The notes: generated by a model from the sequence alone, not told the origin. A stretch of 64,000 bases of DNA from CAZHJK01 sp964533275 (GCA_964533275.1 CAZHJK010000006.1:1-64000), one strand, 5' to 3'; shown: positions 19,278 to 29,311, counted from the stretch's first letter. A program made the numbers and translations.

Positions 19278-20357
19278 TTAGAGTCTATTTAAATTGTTAA
19301 CATTATCTTCAATAACTTTAATTACCTCTTTTATTCCATCGCTAATTCCACTTGTAGACATATTTAATATATAATTATCCCTATTACTATATACTTTCTT
19401 TATTTCTCTTTCCAAACTTTCAGAACTTAATTCTTCTTCTAAAATGACATTGCTAAATCCTTGTTTTTTATAGGATGCAGCATTTAATATTTGATCTCCT
19501 CTACTGGCTTGTCTGGATAGAGGTATTAAAATATTAGGTTTATTTAATGCTAAAATTTCATATAATGTTGTTGCCCCTGCTCTTGATATAATTAAATCTG
19601 CCATGGCAAATAAGTGATGCAATTCATCACTTACATATTCAAATTGTTTATATCCTTGGAGATTTCTCAGGGACAAATCAGTGTTTCCTTTACCGCATAT
19701 ATGACATATTTGATAATCCTGTAATAAAATTTCTAAGGAATCTCTAATAATATTATTCAATATTTTAGATCCCAGACTCCCACCAATTATTAACATTATA
19801 GGTTTTTCAATATTAAAAGAGCATAATCTTCTTCCAAAACTCTTATTGCCATTAAATAGATTCTCTCTAACCGGTATCCCAGTTAATATACTTTTGGTCT
19901 TTGGAAGATATTTGATAGTTTCTGGAAAGGAATAACATATATTATTTGCAAAGGGTATAGATATTTTATTAGCCAACCCAGGAGTAATATCTGATTCGTG
20001 GAGTACTACAGGTATTCTTTTTATCCATGCTGCCCAAACCACAGGAGAGGAAACAAATCCACCTTTACTAAATATAATTTGAGGTTTGATTTTATTTAAA
20101 ATAGATAATGCCTGAAAAAATCCTTGAGAAATTTTTATAGTATCTGTAAGGTTTTTTATATCTACATATCTTCTAAGTTTACCTGCTTTTATACTAAAAT
20201 ATTTAATGCCTTCCTTCTCAATTAATTGTTTTTCTATTCCATTTTCAGTTCCTATATAAAAAACTTCATAACCATATTTTTTTAAAGAAGGAAGCAATGC
20301 TATATTAGGTGTAACATGACCAGCTGTTCCTCCACCTGTTAAAACTATTCTTTTCAT
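19278..20357 (-). CDS. murG: UDP-GlcNAc:undecaprenyl-PP-MurNAc-pentapeptide transferase (MurG type)
   Basis: A 359-residue GT-B glycosyltransferase making lipid II from lipid I. N-terminal glycine loop LTGGGTAGHVTPNIAL, SKGGFVSSPVVWAA (about 95), HESDITPGLANK (about 125), IGGSLGSK (about 192) and C-terminal SRAGATTLYEIL (about 258) are all MurG signatures. It lies outside a division/cell-wall cluster, converging with tmcAL, so it may be a second MurG copy or a relocated only copy; this cannot be told from one window. Confidence 0.93.
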   Translation of the reverse strand: MKRIVLTGGGTAGHVTPNIALLPSLKKYGYEVFYIGTENGIEKQLIEKEGIKYFSIKAGKLRRYVDIKNLTDTIKISQGFFQALSILNKIKPQIIFSKGGFVSSPVVWAAWIKRIPVVLHESDITPGLANKISIPFANNICYSFPETIKYLPKTKSILTGIPVRENLFNGNKSFGRRLCSFNIEKPIMLIIGGSLGSKILNNIIRDSLEILLQDYQICHICGKGNTDLSLRNLQGYKQFEYVSDELHHLFAMADLIISRAGATTLYEILALNKPNILIPLSRQASRGDQILNAASYKKQGFSNVILEEELSSESLEREIKKVYSNRDNYILNMSTSGISDGIKEVIKVIEDNVNNLNRL

Positions 20358-20388
20358 TTTTCCACCTCAAATATTATTATATTTATAT

Positions 20389-21345
20389 TTACAATATTCT
20401 TATTAAACTAGCTATTACTAAGGAAAAAATTCTGGTAACATTTATTATTATAAAATTTTTTAAAGACAATTTAAATGTTTCTTTTTTAGATTGATTTATA
20501 CTAAATTTATTTATATTATTATAAACTGGAATAATAGTAATTAAAGTTATAATTGAAGTTATTGGTTCAACACCTAATATAATTAATAATATCATATCAA
20601 TATATACAGCATAATATAATAGTTTAAATAGTTTTAATGACTTTTTTGTGCCAATATAAATAGGGAGAGTATATCTTTTGTTTTGTAAATCTTCTTCCAT
20701 ATCGCATATATTATTTGCCAGCATTATATTTGCAATACCACATATAGTTGGAATTGAAATTAAAAAAATATAAACTATCTCTTCAATTTCTTTAATAATA
20801 ATTTCAAGTAAACCATCTCTATATAAAATAGTTATAAAGTTTTGATCATAAATGTGAATGTATGTAGATATAAAAGTAATTATAAAACCCATAAACAACC
20901 CAGAAAATATTTCTCCAATAGGCATTCTAGAAATGGGAATTGGTCCATATGTGTAATGAATACCAACAAAAAAGGATATAGCACCCAATATAAGGATGAT
21001 AATATCTGTATTAAAATATAGAATAACTCCGAATAATATTGCTATTATTAATAATATAAATATTACCAATAAGACAGTAGCTTCTTCTAAATTATCTCTT
21101 ACAATTGCATTATGACTTTGATATCCGTATCCACTAGTTTTGATTGCTGTCTTATAATCTGTATAGTTATTAATTGTTGTTGTAGCCATGTCAAAACAAA
21201 TCAAAGATATAAACATCAATATAAAATTTTTTATATCAAAACTGTTAAAATGATATATTGCATAGATAGAACCTAAGGAAAACGGAATAAAACTTGCTAT
21301 TTTTGTTTTAATTTCGACTAATTTTAAAAAACTACTTATAGTCAT
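20389..21345 (-). CDS. UbiA-family prenyltransferase (MenA-like)
   Basis: A 318-residue polytopic membrane protein with eight or so hydrophobic segments. First Asp-rich motif NNYTDYKTA (about 61) and second motif NNICDMEEDLQNKRYTLP (about 215) mark the UbiA superfamily; the NNICD-E-D form is most like 1,4-dihydroxy-2-naphthoate prenyltransferase. No other menaquinone gene is nearby, so the acceptor substrate is uncertain. ATG at 21345 has GGAGGG four to five bases upstream; the TTG at 21357 is inside that site. Confidence 0.8.
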   Translation of the reverse strand: MTISSFLKLVEIKTKIASFIPFSLGSIYAIYHFNSFDIKNFILMFISLICFDMATTTINNYTDYKTAIKTSGYGYQSHNAIVRDNLEEATVLLVIFILLIIAILFGVILYFNTDIIILILGAISFFVGIHYTYGPIPISRMPIGEIFSGLFMGFIITFISTYIHIYDQNFITILYRDGLLEIIIKEIEEIVYIFLISIPTICGIANIMLANNICDMEEDLQNKRYTLPIYIGTKKSLKLFKLLYYAVYIDMILLIILGVEPITSIITLITIIPVYNNINKFSINQSKKETFKLSLKNFIIINVTRIFSLVIASLIRIL

Positions 21346-21485
21346 GATACCCTCCAAGGAAAATTATCTTAATCAATCCCTTTTAATAAGCCATATTCTA
21401 AAATTTATTATAGCATAAAATACTAATTACAAAATATATATAAAGTATAATTTGTAATTTAGACTTCTTGTATTGGGGGAACAAC

Positions 21486-22706
21486 ATGAAAAAAAAAATA
21501 TTAGATGTTACAATTGCTTTGGTTATATTTTTTATAATTATTTTAATGGTTACTTTCCCAAGTCAAGCATATAATGCAGCTAAAGATGGTTTAACTATTT
21601 GGTTTCATAATGTATTACCGTCTCTCTTACCCTTTTTTATAGGTACCGAAATACTAATTGGATTAGGCGTTGTCCATTTTATTGGAGTTTTACTAGAACC
21701 TATCATGTATCCGCTATTTAAAGTACCAGGTGTTGGATCTTTTGCTTATGCTATGAGTATAACCTCAGGATACCCTATGGGTTCAAAAATTACAACAGAA
21801 TTGAGAAATCGTAATTTATGTTCTCGTGAAGAAGGCCAACGCCTTCTTGCATTTTGCAGTACTTCTGGCCCCTTATTCATGATTGGAGCAGTTGCAATTG
21901 GAATGTTCGGTAATCCATTACTAGGTGTAATAATTGCCATATCCCATTATATTGGTTCAATTTTAACTGGTGTTTGTTTTAGGCACTATGGCAAAAATAA
22001 TGAAAACATATATATAAGTAAATATAAAAACCCTTTTAAAGCAATGCTTCAAGCAAAAAAAGAAGACGGCAGGAAATTTGGAGTATTATTTGGTGATGCA
22101 GTAAAAAATTCCTTTAATACATTATTAGTTATTGGAGGATTTATTATGTTCTTTTCTGTTCTTACTGAATTGTTTTCTATAATCAAATTTTTTGACCTGT
22201 TTACTCTTTTATTTTCTCCTATTTCATCAGTTTTTAGTCCTTCAGATAACTTAATGAAAGGCTTAATAAGTGGGATTATGGAAATCACAAATGGAGCAGA
22301 GATAATTAGTAAATCTAGTGATTCTCTTTTGTTACAAGGAACCTTTGTTTCTTTTATAATTGCATGGGGTGGGTTATCAATCCACGCACAAGCTATAAGC
22401 TTTATCAGCAAAACAGACTTAAAAATCTCTCCTTATATAATAGCTAAAGCGCTTCATGGAGTGCTTACAGGTATTGTTGCTTTTATATTTATTAAGTGGC
22501 CATTCCCCTTCTTTAAATCCATAACAAAACAAGTTTTTTATAATTATGAATCTACCCTCTTTTTTAACATTGATTGGTTAGATAAATTACTTTTAAGTAT
22601 TGGTTTTTATTGTAAAATAATCATCTTTTTAATTATCACCAGTATCCTTTTATTTATCCTTTATAAAATAAAAAAAAGCATGCAAAAAAAGCACGCTAAT
22701 AACTAG
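21486..22706 (+). CDS. ylbJ: Sporulation integral membrane protein YlbJ
   Basis: A 406-residue membrane protein with nucleoside-recognition (Gate) domains and about eight membrane spans. MTFPSQAYNAAKDGLTIWFHNVLPSLLPFFIG-like opening, TSGYPMGSKITTEL and FCSTSGPLFMIGAVAIGMFG are hallmark YlbJ segments. It is a sigma-E-dependent protein needed for normal spore cortex formation in B. subtilis. ATG at 21486 follows GGGGA; the upstream TTG at 21468 has no site. Its 3' end is 6 bp from the convergent gene that follows. Confidence 0.93.
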   Translation: MKKKILDVTIALVIFFIIILMVTFPSQAYNAAKDGLTIWFHNVLPSLLPFFIGTEILIGLGVVHFIGVLLEPIMYPLFKVPGVGSFAYAMSITSGYPMGSKITTELRNRNLCSREEGQRLLAFCSTSGPLFMIGAVAIGMFGNPLLGVIIAISHYIGSILTGVCFRHYGKNNENIYISKYKNPFKAMLQAKKEDGRKFGVLFGDAVKNSFNTLLVIGGFIMFFSVLTELFSIIKFFDLFTLLFSPISSVFSPSDNLMKGLISGIMEITNGAEIISKSSDSLLLQGTFVSFIIAWGGLSIHAQAISFISKTDLKISPYIIAKALHGVLTGIVAFIFIKWPFPFFKSITKQVFYNYESTLFFNIDWLDKLLLSIGFYCKIIIFLIITSILLFILYKIKKSMQKKHANN

Positions 22707-22712
22707 CTTATA

Positions 22713-23174
22713 CTAATTCTTCTTTGATTCTTTTATACCCTTTAATTCCTTTCTATTTTCATCAATAGTATTATGTAATTCCTGTAGTTGGTTTTGTAAT
22801 TTCAACAAAATAGTGTCTGCATATTCACTTGTGCCTAATCTAATATCTTTTGCATTTTCTTGAGTTTTTTGTATTATTTCCTCAGCTTGCTGATAAGCAC
22901 TTTTTGTTATTTCATTTTCATCTACCATTTTTCTAATATAATTTTCCGCTTCTTGAGTTATAGTTTCAGCTTCCTTTTGTGCTTCAATCAATATCTTTTT
23001 TCTTTCCTCTTTTATCCATTGAGCTTGTTTTATTTCGTCAGGCAGATTTACTCTTATATCTTGTATTAAACCTAATAGCTCTTCAGCATCAATTAAAACC
23101 CGACTTGAAAAAGGTACGCCTGTGCCACTTTCTATAGCATCTTCAATTTGATCTAATAAATACATTATTTGCAT
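22713..23174 (-). CDS. Coiled-coil protein of unknown role, coaD neighbour
   Basis: A 153-residue protein, mostly a charged amphipathic coiled coil (about 45-150) with an acidic N-terminus (YLLDQIEDAIESGTGVPFSSRVLIDAEELLGLI). Similar genes next to coaD in Clostridia are often labelled ATPase or ATP-synthase-subunit-B-like, but no nucleotide motif is visible. The helix pattern resembles DivIVA/subunit-E-type scaffolds. It starts 24 bp after coaD's stop and has a strong GGGGGAG ribosome site, so it is likely the last gene of rsmD-coaD. Function unknown. Confidence 0.8.
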   Translation of the reverse strand: MQIMYLLDQIEDAIESGTGVPFSSRVLIDAEELLGLIQDIRVNLPDEIKQAQWIKEERKKILIEAQKEAETITQEAENYIRKMVDENEITKSAYQQAEEIIQKTQENAKDIRLGTSEYADTILLKLQNQLQELHNTIDENRKELKGIKESKKN

Positions 23175-23198
23175 AAAATCTCCCCCACTTTTTTATAC

Positions 23199-23675
23199 TT
23201 ACTTGATTTTATCAAAAATTGCTTCTTCAACAACTTCAGGTACAAGTCCTCTTATGCACCCGTTTAAAACAGCTACTTCTTTTATTATACTAGAACTAAT
23301 ATAAGAATACTTGCTATTGGTCATCATAAACATTGTTTCCACTTTAGGTGATAATTTTTTATTCATTAAAGCCATTTGAAATTCATATTCAAAATCTGAT
23401 ACTGCTCTTAGCCCTTTTACAATTACATTAATATTCTTATTTTCAATAAAATCTATTAATAGACCTGAGAAACTAACAATTTGTATATTCCCAATATCTC
23501 CAGTTGTTTTTTTTAATAACTCAATTCTCTCATCAACTGTAAAAAAAGGTTTCTTGTTTGGGTTATATAAAACTGCAACTACCACTCTATCAAATGTATT
23601 AGCAGCTCTTTGAATAATATCTAAATGACCATTTGTAACTGGATCAAAGCTACCTGGATAAATACATGAATTCAT
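23199..23675 (-). CDS. coaD: Phosphopantetheine adenylyltransferase
   Basis: A 158-residue enzyme for the fourth step of coenzyme A synthesis. The HxGH motif is in [20 protein letters not shown] (His-Gly at about 16-17) and the second signature [18 protein letters not shown] is near 120-137. It directly follows rsmD (start and stop adjacent), the usual arrangement in Firmicutes. Confidence 0.97.
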   Translation of the reverse strand: MNSCIYPGSFDPVTNGHLDIIQRAANTFDRVVVAVLYNPNKKPFFTVDERIELLKKTTGDIGNIQIVSFSGLLIDFIENKNINVIVKGLRAVSDFEYEFQMALMNKKLSPKVETMFMMTNSKYSYISSSIIKEVAVLNGCIRGLVPEVVEEAIFDKIK

Positions 23676-24230
23676 TTAAATTTCCTCCTGTTCATAAAAA
23701 GATAAAACTGTATTTCCATATTTTTGTTGTCTATAGCAAATCAATCCATCTTGTTCCTCAATTATATCCTTTTTACTATGTTCGATTATTATAATTCCAG
23801 AAGTATTTAAAACATAGCTTTCCACTATTGCTAATAACGCTGGTTGTATAAATCCCTTTATATAGGGAGGATCTAGGAATATAATGTCTATTTTTTCATG
23901 AAAAGAAGAAATCTGTTTGATTCCATTGGTAAAATTTTTATAAACTAATTCAGATCTATCTAATAATTTTGTATTAGTTAAATTTTCTTTTATTATAGAT
24001 AAACTCTCTCTATGATTTTCTACAAAATAACATTTCCTTGCTCCTCTACTTAATGCTTCTATACCAATATTGCCTGTACCAGCAAAACCATCTAAAAAAT
24101 ATGAATTTACAACTTTGCCTCCAATCATACTAAATAAAGCTTCTTTAATTCGATCTGATGTTGGTCGAATCCTATTGTCTTTAGGTGTTATTAATCTTCT
24201 TCCCTTTGCACTACCAGTTATAACCCTCAT
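23676..24230 (-). CDS. rsmD: 16S rRNA (guanine-966-N2)-methyltransferase RsmD
   Basis: A 184-residue Rossmann methyltransferase. It starts MRVITGSAKGRRL, has the RPTSDRIKEALFSMI segment near 26-40, the SAM loop LDGFAGTGNIGIEALSRGA near 48-66, and the catalytic DPPY in IIFLDPPYIKG near 118. Normal length; co-transcribed with coaD. Confidence 0.96.
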   Translation of the reverse strand: MRVITGSAKGRRLITPKDNRIRPTSDRIKEALFSMIGGKVVNSYFLDGFAGTGNIGIEALSRGARKCYFVENHRESLSIIKENLTNTKLLDRSELVYKNFTNGIKQISSFHEKIDIIFLDPPYIKGFIQPALLAIVESYVLNTSGIIIIEHSKKDIIEEQDGLICYRQQKYGNTVLSFYEQEEI

Positions 24231-24347
24231 ATTCTACCTCCCAAAACTCATATTAATTTTAGCATAGTTTACTAAACATAAAAAGTATTATTTGTTAATT
24301 TATTATTTAGAATAAAATACACTATTTAATTCAAAAGTATAACATTG

Positions 24348-24380
24348 AAAAAGGAAGCAACACAAGGCTACTTCCTTTTT
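24348..24380 (-). terminator. Terminator of the SASP gene
   Basis: 10-bp stem (24348-24357 with 24371-24380), 13-nt loop, ending in five T residues on the minus strand, located just downstream of the SASP stop codon. Confidence 0.85.
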
Positions 24381-24391
24381 ATTATTTATAT

Positions 24392-24610
24392 TTATTTACC
24401 GGATATTGATCTTTCATACTGTTCTACCATTTTCTTAACCATATATCCACCCACATAGCCATTTTGTCTAGAAGGTAAATTACCTTTATCTTGATTATCA
24501 TAATTAGTAATACCTAATTCATTAGCTACTTCAAGTTTAAATTGGTCAAGACCTTTTCTAGCTTCTGGTACCAACACTCTATTTCTTCCACTATTATTTT
24601 GAGTTGCCAT
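24392..24610 (-). CDS. Alpha/beta-type small acid-soluble spore protein
   Basis: A 72-residue SASP that coats spore DNA and protects it from UV and heat. It carries the family pattern: RNRVLVPEARKGLDQFKLEVANELGI, then NGYVGGYMVKKMVEQYE. The middle segment DKGNLPSRQ is the clostridial variant of the conserved region. It is monocistronic: ribosome site GGAGGTGAAAAG in front and its own terminator behind, as expected for a forespore (sigma-G) gene; I could not identify a convincing sigma-G promoter by eye. Confidence 0.95.
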   Translation of the reverse strand: MATQNNSGRNRVLVPEARKGLDQFKLEVANELGITNYDNQDKGNLPSRQNGYVGGYMVKKMVEQYERSISGK

Positions 24611-24734
24611 CTTTTCACCTCCTATTATTGTTCTAACATTAATTTAACCAGAAGGCGAAAAATTTAAACTAGCAATAATATGCTATAATTGATTAAACTG
24701 GAAGGATTTTAGTATTTATGATATTTCCCAATTT

Positions 24735-26780
24735 TTAATTTAAAGATACTTCATTTAACTTTTTTTCAAACTTCTTTTTAATATATTCCTCTATTAATTC
24801 ATATTCTTTTAATTCTATTACTTCCTCACAAGCTTTTTTTGCTTTTGATATAATCTCGATATCATTAATTATATTTCCAATTTTTAATTCAGGTAATCCA
24901 TGTTGTCTTACTCCTAAGAATTCTCCTGGGCCTCTTATAATTAAGTCCTTTTCTGCTATAATAAAACCATTATCTGTACTTGTCATTGTTTTCATGCGTT
25001 TTTTTGTGACATCGTTATAATTGTCTGATATTAGAAAACAATATGATTGATATGGTCCCCTACCAACTCTACCACGCAATTGGTGTAGTTGTGATAAGCC
25101 AAATCTTTCAGCATTTTGAATAACCATAATACTAGCATTAGGGACATTAACACCAACTTCTATTATTGTTGTAGAAATTAAAATATCAATTAGTCCCTCT
25201 TTAAATTGGCGCATAATAGCATCTTTATCACTTTTTTTTAATTTTCCATGTATTATAGCAATATTCTCTTTATTAAAATAATTTTTTTCTAAATATTCTT
25301 TAAGTTCTAATACTGATCGAGCTTCTATATTACTAGTTTCTTCTACCAGGGGACATACTATGTATATTTGTCTTCCTTGATTTACTTGTTTTTTTATAAA
25401 TTCATATAATCTTTTTTCTAGATTACTATTTATATGGTGTGTTTCTATTTTCTTTCTTCCTGGTGGTAATTCATTTATTATAGAAATATCAAGATCTCCA
25501 TACAACATATATGAAAGTGTTCTTGGTATTGGAGTAGCTGTCATAACCATTACATGTGGATTATCACCCTTTTTATTTAATAAAGCTCTTTGTTTCACAC
25601 CAAAGCGATGTTGTTCATCAGTTATCACCAAACCTAGTTTATAAAAACTTACATCTTCCTGGATAATTGCATGAGTTCCAATTATTATATCTATTCTACC
25701 CTCACTAATTTTTTTAATAATATTACTTTTTTTCTTATTATTTATATTTCCTGTTAATAGGCAAATATTCAAATTGAATTTTTCAAAGAATTGGTTAAAT
25801 GTTAAATAATGTTGATTAGCTAATATTTCAGTTGGCGCCATCATTGCTCCTTGGTATCCATTTAAGCTTGCTATAAGTAAAGCAATCGCAGCAATAACTG
25901 TTTTTCCAGAACCTACATCACCTTGTACAAGCCTATTCATTATTTTGCCTGATGTAAAATCTTTCATTATTTCATTTATAACATTTCTTTGAGCATTTGT
26001 TAATTGATAAGGTAATTTGTTAATGAATTTTTCTACCTTTGGATGGGTTTTAAAAATAATTCCTTTAGCCTTTTCAGAATTATTTTTTTTAATAATTTTT
26101 AATGCCATTTGTATTAAAAAAAATTCATCAAATACTAATCTATTTTTTGCAATCTTATAATAATAAAAATCCTTTGGAAAGTGAATATTTTTTAAGGCAA
26201 AATTAATATCACATAGATTATACTTTTGTCTTAAAAAAGAGGGCAAATATTCTTCAACTTGTCCTATTACATCACTTAATACTAAATCAATCAGTTTTCT
26301 TATTTCTTTTTGTTTCAACCTAGATGTTGATCTATAAATAGGAATAATCCCTTGTCCAGTGAAAGAAAGATCTTTTAATAGTTTATAATCTGGTGTTTCG
26401 ATTTGAATGTGATTATAATTTTTTTTTATTTTGCCATATAAGTAATAGTTTTTACCTAATTTCAAAGTATTTTTTATATACGGCATATTAAACCATATAG
26501 CTTCTCCAATAGTTCCTTTATCCTCTATAATAACTTTTGTTATAGTTAATTTTCTACCTTTTATGTATACATCCTTACTAAAATCTTTTATTCTAACTAT
26601 TATTCCTGTTTTTTCTTGATCATTACACATTGAGAGAGATTTTATTTTAGTTCTGTCTTGATAAGATTTCGGAAAAAAATATATAAGATCCTCGATTTTT
26701 TTTATATTTAATTTTGAAAACTCTAAGTATTTTTTTGGCCCTATACCTTTAATAACTTTTATTGAATCACTAATTTTCAA
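24735..26780 (-). CDS. recG: ATP-dependent DNA helicase RecG
   Basis: A 681-residue branch-migration helicase that regresses stalled forks. An N-terminal wedge/OB domain (1-250) is followed by helicase motifs: GDVGSGKTVIAAIA (I), APTEILANQHY (Ia), TDEQHRFG (II, DEQH box), TATPIPRT (III), and in the second lobe QLRGRVGRGPYQSYC (VI). Normal length. It lies downstream of the FakA-like gene, separated by a strong terminator, as in B. subtilis (yloU-yloV-...-recG). Confidence 0.97.
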   Translation of the reverse strand: MKISDSIKVIKGIGPKKYLEFSKLNIKKIEDLIYFFPKSYQDRTKIKSLSMCNDQEKTGIIVRIKDFSKDVYIKGRKLTITKVIIEDKGTIGEAIWFNMPYIKNTLKLGKNYYLYGKIKKNYNHIQIETPDYKLLKDLSFTGQGIIPIYRSTSRLKQKEIRKLIDLVLSDVIGQVEEYLPSFLRQKYNLCDINFALKNIHFPKDFYYYKIAKNRLVFDEFFLIQMALKIIKKNNSEKAKGIIFKTHPKVEKFINKLPYQLTNAQRNVINEIMKDFTSGKIMNRLVQGDVGSGKTVIAAIALLIASLNGYQGAMMAPTEILANQHYLTFNQFFEKFNLNICLLTGNINNKKKSNIIKKISEGRIDIIIGTHAIIQEDVSFYKLGLVITDEQHRFGVKQRALLNKKGDNPHVMVMTATPIPRTLSYMLYGDLDISIINELPPGRKKIETHHINSNLEKRLYEFIKKQVNQGRQIYIVCPLVEETSNIEARSVLELKEYLEKNYFNKENIAIIHGKLKKSDKDAIMRQFKEGLIDILISTTIIEVGVNVPNASIMVIQNAERFGLSQLHQLRGRVGRGPYQSYCFLISDNYNDVTKKRMKTMTSTDNGFIIAEKDLIIRGPGEFLGVRQHGLPELKIGNIINDIEIISKAKKACEEVIELKEYELIEEYIKKKFEKKLNEVSLN

Positions 26781-26811
26781 ATTTTTTCATCCTACCTTTT
26801 AAAATGCGAAT

Positions 26812-26838
26812 AAAAAAAGAGTATTAGACTCTTTTTTT
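26812..26838 (-). terminator. Terminator after the FakA-like gene
   Basis: 11-bp stem (26812-26822 with 26828-26838) with A7/T7 flanks. The TAA stop of the upstream gene (26837-26839) is built into the hairpin base. It would work in both directions but fits the minus-strand gene. Confidence 0.85.
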
Positions 26839-28495
26839 ATTCTACAGCAATAATATAATAGTATAATGGTTGACCACCATAATGGGTTTCAATATCAATA
26901 TTCGAAAATTTATCTTCTAACATATCTTGTATTTTTTCTATCTCTTCATCAGATATGTCTTGACCAGCAAATAATGTAATAAGTTCATCATTTTCATCAA
27001 TCATTTCATTAATTAATTTTATTGTAACTTCATTAATATTCTTTCCAACTGCAACTATTTTACCTTCATAAAGACCAATTATATCATCTTTTTTTATTTC
27101 TAGGTTGTTTACTTGGGTATTTCTTATTGCAAAGGTTATTTGTCCTGATTTTACTTCTTTTATAGCATTTTTCATTTGTTTAAAATTATCATTTTTATTT
27201 TTTTCTGGATTAAATGCTAATAATGCTGAAATACCCTGTGGAATTGTTTTTGTTGGTAATACCTCAATATTTTTATCTGATATTTGTTTTGCTTGATTTG
27301 CTGCTAATAATATATTACTGTTATTTGGCAATATATATATATACTTAGCACTTAATTTATCAATCTTAATTAAAAAATCTTCCGTACTTGGATTCATCGT
27401 TTGTCCACCTTGAATGACACTTTCAACACCTAGATCCATAAATACTTTAGTAATACCTTCTCCTGTTGCAACAGCAATAAAAGCAAATTCTTTTTCTTCA
27501 ACATCCTCTTTAATATTTTCTTCAACATATTGATTATCATTGTAACTTAAATCTAATTGATTTTTATGTTGTTCTTTCATATTATCAATTTTTATATTAG
27601 TTATTTCACCAATTTTTAATGCATATTCTATTACTTTTCCAGGATTATTTGTATGGACATGAACCTTTATTCTTTCCTCATCACCAACTACTACTAGTGA
27701 GTCTCCTATTTGTGTTAAATATAGCTTTAGTTTGTCAATAAAAGAGTCCTTAGTTAAAATCATAAGCTCTGTACAATAAGTATACTTTATGTCTGCTGTT
27801 GAGATATCACCTTTGCTTTTTTGATTTTCATCAGCTTTCATAAGTAATTCTGTATCTTCAATTAAAATGTCCTTTTCAAAAAGAGCTTTATATGCACCTT
27901 CTAATATATATATAAGACCTTTTCCCCCTGCATCAACTACTCCCGCTTCTTTTAATACTGGCAGCATATTAGGTGTTTGTTCTAATATTTCTTTACTATG
28001 TTGTATAACTTTTTTCAAGAATAATTCCATAGAGATGTTTTCACTGTCTTTTGAATTTTCAACCGCATAATGCGCGCTTTCTCTGGCTACAGTTAAAATT
28101 GTACCTTCAGTAGGTTTCATCACTGCCTTATATGCCATGTCAGAACCAGATTGTAGTGCAAAGCTTAAATCTTGGATATTTAAATAGTTTTTATTTTTAC
28201 AAGCTTTAGCAAAACCTCTAAATAGTTGAGACAATATTACACCAGAATTACCTCTAGCCCCCATTAGTGAACCGCTGGATGCAGCATCTGCAATTTTAGA
28301 CAAACTATTATTTTGTAATTTTGCTACTTCCTTTGCAGCAAATTGTATAGTTAATGCCATATTAGTCCCAGTATCCCCATCAGGAACTGGAAAAACATTT
28401 AAATCATTGACTTCCCTTTTATTATTTTCTAAATTCTTAGCAGCAAAAATAATCATCTTTCTTAAAAGGGGTCCATCTATATTTTTTATATTCAA
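26837..28495 (-). CDS. fakA: DAK2/FakA-like fatty-acid kinase subunit (YloV)
   Basis: A 552-residue protein. The N-terminal DhaL/DAK2 ATP-binding domain has NVFPVPDGDTGTNMALT (metal-binding aspartates near 39-43) and GARGNSGVILSQLF (about 78-90), then GGKGLIYILEG (about 190). The C-terminal half has the second FakA domain (HVHTNNPGKVIEYAL and later NSNILLAANQA). In Gram-positives FakA phosphorylates fatty acids delivered by DegV-like FakB proteins, letting the cell use exogenous fatty acids. It pairs with the Asp23 gene upstream, as in B. subtilis yloU-yloV. Confidence 0.9.
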   Translation of the reverse strand: MNIKNIDGPLLRKMIIFAAKNLENNKREVNDLNVFPVPDGDTGTNMALTIQFAAKEVAKLQNNSLSKIADAASSGSLMGARGNSGVILSQLFRGFAKACKNKNYLNIQDLSFALQSGSDMAYKAVMKPTEGTILTVARESAHYAVENSKDSENISMELFLKKVIQHSKEILEQTPNMLPVLKEAGVVDAGGKGLIYILEGAYKALFEKDILIEDTELLMKADENQKSKGDISTADIKYTYCTELMILTKDSFIDKLKLYLTQIGDSLVVVGDEERIKVHVHTNNPGKVIEYALKIGEITNIKIDNMKEQHKNQLDLSYNDNQYVEENIKEDVEEKEFAFIAVATGEGITKVFMDLGVESVIQGGQTMNPSTEDFLIKIDKLSAKYIYILPNNSNILLAANQAKQISDKNIEVLPTKTIPQGISALLAFNPEKNKNDNFKQMKNAIKEVKSGQITFAIRNTQVNNLEIKKDDIIGLYEGKIVAVGKNINEVTIKLINEMIDENDELITLFAGQDISDEEIEKIQDMLEDKFSNIDIETHYGGQPLYYYIIAVE

Positions 28496-28516
28496 TTTAG
28501 TTCCTCCTTACAACAA

Positions 28517-28867
28517 TTAAACTCTAACGCTTTCGACATTTACATTTACTTTTTCTACCTTCATTCCTGTTAAATTCTCCACTGTATATTTTACCTTATC
28601 AATGATGTTTTCTGCAACTACAGATATTTTTATTCCAAATTCAACAATTACATATAGATCTATTGTTAACTTCCCATTATTTTCCACTACTTTTACTCCC
28701 CTACTCATATGCTCTCGTTTTAATAATTCCACGATCCCATCTTTACCTTTTTTTGTAGCCATTCCCACCAATCCATAACACTCTATTGCAGCAAGACCTG
28801 CAATATTTGCAAGTAAGTCTTCTGAAATATATATGTTTCCTAATTCATTACTTATTTTAGCAGGCAA
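28517..28867 (-). CDS. yloU: Asp23/Gls24-family protein (YloU)
   Basis: A 116-residue Asp23 family protein: LGNIYISEDLLANIAGLAAIECYGLVGMA opening and VVEFGIKISVVAENI middle segment. Family members are abundant, cell-envelope-associated proteins; in staphylococci Asp23 links to the membrane through AmaP, which is not seen here. Transcribed with the FakA-like gene and divergent from rpmB. Confidence 0.92.
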   Translation of the reverse strand: MPAKISNELGNIYISEDLLANIAGLAAIECYGLVGMATKKGKDGIVELLKREHMSRGVKVVENNGKLTIDLYVIVEFGIKISVVAENIIDKVKYTVENLTGMKVEKVNVNVESVRV

Positions 28868-29022
28868 TATGTAAACCTCCCTTGTTTTTTAAAATAATTA
28901 TATTAAAAATTTTATTTATATATATTTTATCTTATAAATTTCTATTCTTCAACTATAGCTTAAATATTTATTAATTTATAATAAATATTAGTTTGAATAG
29001 ATATCTTTAATAAATCCTTTTA

Positions 29023-29052
29023 TTGCATTTTTATTTATTGTTATGTTACAAT
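29023..29052 (+). promoter_or_regulatory. Sigma-A-type promoter of rpmB
   Basis: -35 TTGCAT (29023-29028), 18-bp spacer, -10 TACAAT (29047-29052). It lies 60 bp before rpmB and is the best promoter in the 246-bp divergent gap. Confidence 0.6.
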
Positions 29053-29113
29053 ATATATGCTATACATGGGTATATTATTTTTGAATAGAACCTTTGCGAA
29101 GGAGGTGGAATAA

Positions 29114-29305
29114 ATGGCAAAACAATGTAGTATTTGTAATAAAGGAGTAATTTCAGGAAACAAAATAAGCCACTCCACTAAACATACAAAACGAACTTGG
29201 AGTCCTAATCTAAAAAAGGTTAGAGCAATTGTAGACGGTACACCAAAAAAAATATCAGTATGTACTCGATGTTTACGATCAGGAAAAGTACAAAGAGCAA
29301 TCTAA
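29114..29305 (+). CDS. rpmB: 50S ribosomal protein L28
   Basis: A 63-residue L28 protein of the zinc-binding type: CSICNKG near the start and CTRCLRSGK near the end form the Cys4 site, and HSTKHTKRTWSPNLKKVRAI is the conserved core. Strong AAGGAGGTGG ribosome site. It is convergent with spoVM, the same neighbour as in B. subtilis. Confidence 0.97.
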   Translation: MAKQCSICNKGVISGNKISHSTKHTKRTWSPNLKKVRAIVDGTPKKISVCTRCLRSGKVQRAI

Positions 29306-29311
29306 TAAAAT

